Shown in pieces: positions 27,601-36,942 of a DNA stretch of 64,000 bases. Under the pieces are notes generated by a model. It was not told where the DNA came from, did no database searches, and was given only the letters and a program-made list of their open reading frames with translations. This DNA is from Sipunculus nudus (taxonomy: Eukaryota > Annelida > Sipuncula > Golfingiida > Sipunculidae): assembly GCA_026874595.1 (NCBI GenBank), contig CM049315.1, forward strand, positions 12,402,664-12,466,663. The letters are read 5' to 3'. The translations under genes were made by a program, and so were the position numbers. Numbering within the stretch: position 1 is the stretch's first letter; each line of letters begins with the position of its first letter.

Positions 27601-28658
27601 ATTCGTAAAAAATTAAAAATACAGGTGGCGCCACCAGTTTGTAGAAACTGATGAAACACTCCATGATCAATATCCATGGAAAAAATCATGATGATCAATA
27701 CAATAAATATAAAACTTCAATTTGCTCATATATGTAAATAAAACAAGTGACTGACTCATGGGTCATGACACTCAGCTGACTAAGAAGACATCCACAAAGG
27801 GAATTTTATCATCTGAATTCAAAACTTTGTAGCTGGTATCCCAATTCAGCTGAAGCTTACTCAGAGGGTATGGGTAAGAGAGACTTAATTTGAGGTTTCT
27901 TACGTGATGAAACAATGATCAATATGCATGCAAAACATTATGGTGATCAATTCATTAGCGATTCAGATACTTTCAGAGCTTTTGTATCAAAATTTCCATT
28001 ATTCTGGGGGGTACTTCGGAGCCCCATAGCTCGAAGAATATGGGTATCAGATACCTAATTTCAGGTTTCCAAGGAGATTTTTTAATGGACCTCTCAAAAT
28101 GTCAAGTACTAAGATTCAAGGTCTGGTGGTTACGATTTGTGCTCGGTTTATGGACGGACAGACGGACGCCGGACAAAGGGAGATTGCTTCATCTCAGTTG
28201 ACTTTCAGTCAGCTGAGCTAAAAATGTATCTTAAACCAAAAGATCATTGATATGTGACACAGGAAATAAGCACTTCACTCCCGTAATTTCAACTCCTCAT
28301 CGCAAAGTATTTTTAATGACGTGGCAGCTGTGTGTAGTAGCAGAGGGTCAAGAAAGAAAACAGTCTTGGTCAGGACTACATCTGAAAGAGTCAGCTGAAA
28401 CCTATGGTAAAATAAGTTTTCTTCTGGAAATTAAATAAAAATAAGGACTGTGTGTCATGCGTGATGGGAATTTGGTAATAAAGTCATTAATGTCCTTTCT
28501 GTTAATTGTTACTTACCCTTTCCAAGGAAAGGCCGCTCCCGTTTGTCATAAACTTCGGGCGCAATTCTGCCAGATATCTCCTTGGATAGCTGTTTAGCCC
28601 TTTCAACAGTATAAGCATAGGCCGATCTAAATAATTGAATTGACAAGAGGCAAAATCA

Positions 28659-28712
<54 letters not shown>

Positions 28713-31700
28713 TATATATAAAACAAATATTGCATTAGATTCACAATAATTGGCGCTGAACATTTTCAGGGATTTTCAGAAGAGTATTAAGGAGGAGCAA
28801 GGGGTGCATCCTCCCCTTTGCTATCTGAAACGGATGGAAAATACACGATTAAACAGCGTCAAAACTACCAAAGGCTTATTCCATCACTTTCCCTTCAATT
28901 AAAACATAACATAATGTATAAGGGGGATACCCCTGAGCCTCCCCCAGCCCTTGACATATCACTCCGATTAAGCAAAAGTATAAGAAATGAAATTATAATG
29001 TAGTTTTTATAATAAGCTTTCATTGTATCTAGTTGTTTTAAACCTACACTTGTAATACGTAGTATGTTTTCACAAATAAATGTTGATAATGGTGAACCCG
29101 ATTTGACGCAATGATGCATGTAAAGCTGCGTTAAGCAGGCGCGCGGTATATGCGGTAAGCGAAAAACATTTATCTCGCTCTAGTTATTTTATTATTAACC
29201 GTTTACGGGGACCGCGGAACGCGGTATGAGACACGTAATAATGTAATACTCAAAGGATATTAAATGATTTTGTTGCGTACCGAGTCTACAATAGTACTAT
29301 AGTATTCTTTTATGAGTTATATGGTGGCGCCACTTGTATGTTTTTTCTTACGCTTTTTATTCTCTATTTTTTAGACCTTCAAAGGAACTATTTTGCTGTT
29401 CAAAGCGCAAAAACCGTAACCATATGTCCTGGAATTTTTTTTAATGTACATCTAGGAAGGTCCTCGGTAAATCGCTTGGGAAACCTAATATTAGGCCATT
29501 TTCTGCAAGATAAATGAAAGAACTTGATTTGAATACCTATAGGACAGATTTGCATGCTTTCAGTAAAACCTATAAACTTCTAATTTTATTAACACCTTGG
29601 GAGGTTCCTGTAAAAAAATTCTTGGAAACCTTATATAATGTCACTGTTGCCTATATTCTGCGAGCTCTGTTAAAGAACATGATTTTGCATATTGCATGAC
29701 TTTGAGCACTCTGGGAGTTATTAACCAATTGTTCAAGGTTCCTTGAATACAACTGAGCAACATGGCCCATTGGCCACTTATTGCATATCTTATCTTAAAT
29801 CAAATTGGTTTTCCAATTGCGGACAGGTCACAACTACATGAACCATCACCTCCTCGCAAAGTTTCGGATCGGTTCGTCAGACAATGGCCAAGTATATAAG
29901 ACATACAGAATGACATGACCCTTGCGGTCCTAAGGCCAAGCCAATTCGGAATACAAAACTTTAAAGATGTTTCCAATTTCCAGTTCACAAATAATAATAA
30001 ATTTTTGAGAAAGTTCATTGTGGCTTACAAAGGTTTATGGCAGATCCGCCAATGGATAACAATTTTAAATCCACATGTTATGCTGTTGGCAGCTAACAAC
30101 AGCCAGGGTCCTGTATCGAAAATAAATCAGTCCTCGGCCAGTTTCGCGAATTAGTCCCTTCCGGTACATTGAAAGTCACTGGACCAGTTAGTGCTGTGCT
30201 CGTTTTCTTTGTGTTTTCTTATGTTGTCCTTTGTCCAGAACAAAGGGCTTGGCAAGGCTTGGTTGCTTAATACAAACAGTGACGACCGGGGTCGCGAAGA
30301 CGTCCTGACCACAGGTGGAGATCCATTGGGGGACACCAATGCAGGTGTCGAGACGGCCTCAGTCACAACTATATCAATCTGGATTGATTCTAGTATATAT
30401 AGGTTATTTTTATTTAACTGATTTTCCACCGGTAAAAATCGTGTTTCTCATCTCCTTCGGCATAGCTTCCGGTAGCAAAAAGATTTGTCATCTCTGCTGA
30501 TGGAATATATAATTGAGACCTTTCCCGGTTGGATTTCATAATTTACCTTTTTTTAAACTCTCCCATGATGTGAACAACATATATGAGAACTATGATGTAA
30601 ATTATTTGTTTAGGTTTTGTCCTTCGGACCTGCTTACTGCATTTCTCCGCCTGGAGGATATGCGTTCAACCCCCTGCGTGTGTATCTGTGCGCGTGTTTG
30701 CTCACGACATTACTCCCGCAATCATGAACGAAAAGCCATGGACTTTTCAGGGCATTCCAGGATTGAGCTAAGGAAGAACTGATTAGATTTTGTGTGGATC
30801 CAACTCATGATCTGGACCCAGGAAGGACTTCCAGGAATATTCATAAATGTATAACACTTAAGCACGAATTAACCTGGGAGTATGGGCCGCATATAGAATA
30901 TATATATATAACGACATTCACCTGATGATCGGGTTGCATCCCGTGAAACAGACTGTTGTGAATTAACAGTGTTGTTTTTCTTCAGAGTTATATATATATA
31001 GGAAGCATCCCAAAATTGACCTTTCCCACGGCTGGCCCTAAGCCCCCCCCCCCCCCCCTTAAAGACGGTTGTTAAGTCCCACATTTGTCAAAGTGGGCGC
31101 ATGTACTTACGCTTCCGAGGCAGCGGAAATCTATCTGATTTTCTGATCTACTAATTTTCCCACTGCCTAGCTCTTTGACCGTTTATGCAGCACTTAAATG
31201 CCAGGTGAATGGTCCAAATGTGGGGGGCCATTCTCTCTGAGCCTGTGGCCTGTTCAAACGGTTCCCGGGGCGATGAGCTGTCACTCAAAACGAAATGAAC
31301 AACATTGGCTCCGTGTATTCCTCGCTTGGCTGGTAAACCGTTTTGTCTTCCAGCACAGGGTCTCATCTGATTTGACCAAAATACAGTGCTCCCCTCTGGT
31401 GCAGCGATTCAGGATACGAGGTCAGAACAAACTGCACTTACGATATAGGTCGTAGGCCTATAGTAAAGTACTGTATAAAGATCGTACGTTACCTAATAAT
31501 ATGACAGACCTCGCGGTTGTATGTAAACAAAGTGATGCCATGTGACTCGCTGCCCAACGTCAAAACATTGCCCATTAAATGAAAAAGGAAGGTGTTAAAT
31601 GTGCTGCTTTTGCCTTAAAATTTTATTATAAAATAAATTTGGCATATAATTATTAATTAAACTTTTTTCTGCTCTTTAGCTATATAGCTTCTGACGTGAA

Positions 31701-34700
31701 TATTAACTATATTTTAAATCAATATTTCGGACTATGACTATGTTACACATTATTAATAACACTAACAGCAATAATGGTCCTTTTATTATCCAAAGGGCCG
31801 AGTTTGTATGCTGAGGAAGTATATACATATTCTCTAAATATAAATATTTGTTTCCATTTAGATCATTGGGGCACTGATTTACTAGCATTCCTGCTGAGCT
31901 CAGCAGCACCAGCACACCTCAGAATTGGAATGTGCCCGTACTGATAAACCTTCTAGTGGTAGTCGGACCAACAGAGTCTAGGAAAAGAAAACCAGTGGTC
32001 TGCAAAATGACCACCACTATGAGTAAGTATAAATTATCTTTATCTTATCGCCCCACTCCTACACTAATAAGGACCGTAAAAGAAAAACAAAAACTGATGC
32101 ATGTTTGCAAATATTCTGTATATTTAAATAATATCGCCATCACTTGCAGATATATTACTGTTCCAAATGAGAGAGAGGGAGAGAGAGAGGAACTGGTTTT
32201 AAATTTTATTTCCTTATCAGTGACTTGACTGGTGACCCCTTATGGCCATATCAGATGTCTATATATGTCCTGACGTGCACACAGCCTGAATACAAATACT
32301 ATATTGCTCGATTACCAAGTAATAGGTAAACAAATATTTTTGCTCGCAGAAACTAGGTTGATATAGTTAATGCCAGTGCATACTCATTTCATTTTCCTTG
32401 CTTTTAATTGACTGTATATGGTATTTACCAGAAATTCATTTCATCATTATAATAATACCAAATATGTAATGTAAAAATCAGACATAACCATATGAATTAC
32501 CATGTGCCTGGTGCATTGTAGTCACCTAAAACAGTTAGCACTACACTGCTTTGATATACCTGTTCCTACATACTTTACAAAACCAAGGGCGTTTCAGTCT
32601 GAAACAAATTAAAAGTTTCAATATAAATATGTATAATTATGCCCCCCCCCCCCACCCCCTTGAAAATATGGTCCCATGCACGATGCTAGTCATTCAATTT
32701 TATTGTTATCAAGCTGAAATATCTGCTTGAAGACCAAATATGTGAAGCTGCAACAAGCAAATTGAAAACCAAACCCCGAGTAAAGGACGTAGGAATCTGA
32801 ACCCATGCCTTCCCGTCAATGTACTCAGCATTCGAACGAGGGTTACAGTGACATACAGCCAGAAGATCTGCAACACAAATGCCAATTTCTAATTATATTT
32901 AAATGATACTCAAGAACAAACATATGTGATATGTTTATTTTGTAAACATCAGTAATACACTGTCATATAAATGTTGATGTATAAGTATATTGGCGTACAC
33001 AGACTTATGAAAGGAGAATAAAAATTAAGAGTCTTGTTTTTCTCTGTGTATTAATTTCTGATTCAGAATAAGTTAATGTGTTTGTTGTAAATCTTTTCTC
33101 TTCAATAAACTTATGAATCTGGGGTGTAGGTACAAGTATGTGACAATCTGGAATGTTAAATTAGAGACCAGCTTGCATCCTCACTTTGGAGATTCTCTAG
33201 ACATTCAGACTCACAGCATCTAACGTTCCTTTTGTAGAAATTAAATGTCCATACGGTACAGATAGATTGGGGACTGGGTACTGCCCTTTAAGTTGTGGAG
33301 AGTTCAAAACTTATTCCATTTTTGCTGTGACTATTCTCTGTTGTTTTTTAAATGCAGATATACTGGCTTATGAAGCAGTCCCTCTGTAAAACAATGAAGA
33401 AAATAATGACAATCAACTTTATATACCCATAAACTAAACTATATACAGCGGAAAACCACATGGAAAAAGGGTTATCTACATGTATGAACTGGAATTGTAA
33501 GTTCTAATAACATGACAAAGAAGATGAGCCAACAGACTCATAATTGTTGATACATATAGGCCTACATTTGTCAATATGTAATTCTGCTAGTACTATGATA
33601 AATTGGGCGTATTCTAACAAAGCATTATTCCACTCTAAATCTTGTTGTACACGTCCACTTGGCCCCAGGCTGTTTTCATAGTGTGGAATGGGCACTGTTC
33701 ATATATTATTTTCTATAATATATATTTTCTATTACTAAAATTACTACACAATATTTTATATTCAAATATTCAGTGGTCAGTACTCCCATTTTCTATGCGA
33801 AAATCACTTTTAATCAGTACTTTGCCTCACACAGTCAAACCATTAAAGAACCAGTGACATGACGTGCTGTTGGCAACATGAATCAAATTGATTTTATCAA
33901 TGCTATTTCATTTATCACCACAATCATATTGTCACCAACAGTGGGTAAAATCATGCAACAAAGTTCCATTGGTGTTGTAGTTGACTTTTGTTATTCATGT
34001 TTACCTAATAAAGCAGTGTTCAGATAATGACCAATTTGTTCATTATCACAATTAATTTTCAACTTTGATTTTAATTTCTTTTTAATCATAGCTTCAAGAC
34101 ACTGAATAAACCTAAACATTTATAGTCTTCCAAGTCGTGCGAAAGTGATACTGAATTATTTATATTGGTATAGGGATTTAAGTTCATGGGGTTTCCTTTC
34201 CTGATCTAATAGAACATAAGCTTTAAAAAAAAATATATATATATCACCTACATAAACATCCTACATACAATTTTCCTCACACTAACTTTAGATTTTATAT
34301 ATTTTTATAACACACATCATTATATATGCATAAATAAAAATGGTAATAAAAAAACAAAAAGAAAACAAAATTGGATAAAAATAATGTTGATGTTTTATTC
34401 ATAAATAAAAAATCATGAAAAAGACAAATATTATACATTACTGTTCCCACATGAAAGAATACAATTCCTTAAGTTCAATGCATAGCAAATTCACAATGGC
34501 AAGGCCAAGCCAAGGGCTTAATTATAACTGCTACAAAATAAACCAGAGTCTAATGCAGTTGTTACTCTGTAATATGTACAGAGCCAAACTGGGTCTACAG
34601 TGAACACTGTTGCAAGCGTGTTTTCCATTGAGTTGGCTATGGGAAACGGTAACCCGTGGCTGGTGTTCGTTTGATATCATGATCTTTTCACAGGGGCGGG

Positions 34701-36886
34701 TCTCAATACCCCGCGACAGTAACGATAACGTTCGGATACGGGTCACTTCTCTAACCCCCCCCCCCCCCCGTTCGGATACGGGTCACTTATCTGAACCCCC
34801 CCCCCCCCCCCCCTCCGACATACACACCCTTGCGGTGGTCGGCTATATGTGGAAAGTAATCGAGTGTCGGTAACTAAACAAACTTTCGTTAAAGAAACAC
34901 GAGGAAAAAGTGTGATAGCATATGACACTCACCGTTGGTCAAACATAAAGCGTTCTGGCAATTCTGCATAAATGTTGTGCTTGTATATCCCAGTGATGTT
35001 GAGCTGCACTGGCTGTGCACTGTGCGACCTCTCACACGCCTTAGAAACATTTTGCCAGTTCAGTCTTCGGGAATAAAATAAGCCTTGCCCCTCCTCAACC
35101 TTTCAGGGTAATTCTCGTCACCGTTGCATGTCGTTCGTGGAAGCAAAAGACGCACAACACAAGGTGTTGTCACATCCACGTGCGCATCGTCACACAAAGT
35201 TTTTGGACAATATGGCGGACACTCATCACGTGGCGATCATGTCATAAATGACGTAGCCTAGTCTGTTCGGCCAATTGGTTACGCATGATTGACAGGTCCG
35301 TTAACGAACGTACATCATAGGGGGGGGGGGGGGGTTAGGAGGTTGTTAAATGTTCGTTAGGCCTGTGTATATAGTCAAGTACAGCAATACTAGCAATATG
35401 TCAAGGACGGGTTTTTTTTTTTTCAAATATGCTCCAAGGAATAACAGGTTTAATTAAAATTCCATATATAGGCCTAGGACTATCACTATTTTCCGCGCAG
35501 GGTTTCGTCTCAGGATGTCAAGTTAGGCCTATAGAAGATTCTGGGCCAAAGTTAGAAGATTAAAGGTTCAATGATTACGATTTTTGACTTGTTAACAGAC
35601 GACCACATCTTTGAAGGTCTGAAAAATAAAGATAAAAATGGGTAAAAATTCGAAAACGTCCAGGCGGCGCCACCAGTCTGCAGGAACTGATGAAACACTC
35701 CACGATGAATATGCATAAAGAATCATGGCCATCAATGCACTAGTTGACTTGTTCAGATACTAGAGCTTTTGTATCAAATTTTTAGTTATTAAGGGGGTAC
35801 TTCGGACCTCATAGCTTAGAAAATATGGGTAACAGAGATCTAATTTCAGGTTTCCAAGGAGTTATTTTTATGGACCTTTCTGGATGTCAAGTTAGAAAAT
35901 TCCAGGTTCAATGGTTTCGATTTGTGCCTTGTTAACAGACGACCACATCTTTGAATGTCTCGAAAATAAAGATAAAAATGGGAAGAATTTTCGAAAAAGT
36001 CAAGGTGGCGCCACCAGTCTGCAGGAACTGATGGAACCCTCCATGATGAATATGCATGAAAATAATCATGGCGATCAATGCACTTGTTGTTCAGATCCTA
36101 TAGAGCTTTTGTATCAATTTATTTTGTTATTGGGGGGTACTTTGGAGCCCCATAGCTCGGAAAACATAAGTACAAGGGACTTAGGCCTAATTTCAGGTAC
36201 CGAAGGAAGCCTTTTGGTAACCTCCTTGGATGTCAAGTCAGAAGATTCCATGTCCAGCGGTTACGATTTGTGCCTGGTCAACGAAGGGACGGACGGACGG
36301 ACGAAAGGACGCCCGATCAAAGATTGATCGCAATAGCTCAAATGACTCTCAGTAAGCTGAGCTAAAAACGTATTTACTTTGCGACTCTGCTGAAATACCG
36401 TGGATGGCGTCTTCCCGGCACTGCTGGACAGTACATTCCTAGATTGTACACTTCCATGTCTATGGCTGCGTTTGGTGTTTGTTAGACAACAGTGACGTCA
36501 CAGTGATCGGTTTCACAGAGCTTAGATGTCATCTAAGCTCTCTGTCGGTCCCGCGTCACCTTCAACTAACTGACGTCATACGTTTGACTCAGCTCTCAGA
36601 CAAGGAATAAGTCGTAAACGCTGCAGCTTGTTTTGTCATATTTTGGATTATTTTTCTCATACTAAATCAAAGCAAGGTAAAGCATTATTTTTTACGCGGG
36701 AAGTCGACGGAATAGCTCCCGCAACCTTTGGACAAGAAAGGTTTACACTGCTTTATATGTATAAAAAATTATCTCAGAAAAACATGAGCACATGGGTACC
36801 CGGGTGGACTAAAGTTAGTTAAAAAAGTATTATTATTTTCTAATTTCATTATTATCCCCCTTTATTCCGGGCACAGTGTAAACACA

Positions 36887-36942
<56 letters not shown>

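Noticed and set aside
29915-30154. 79-codon plus-strand frame MTLAVLRPSQFG...
   Set aside because: No recognisable domain, no splice or start support.
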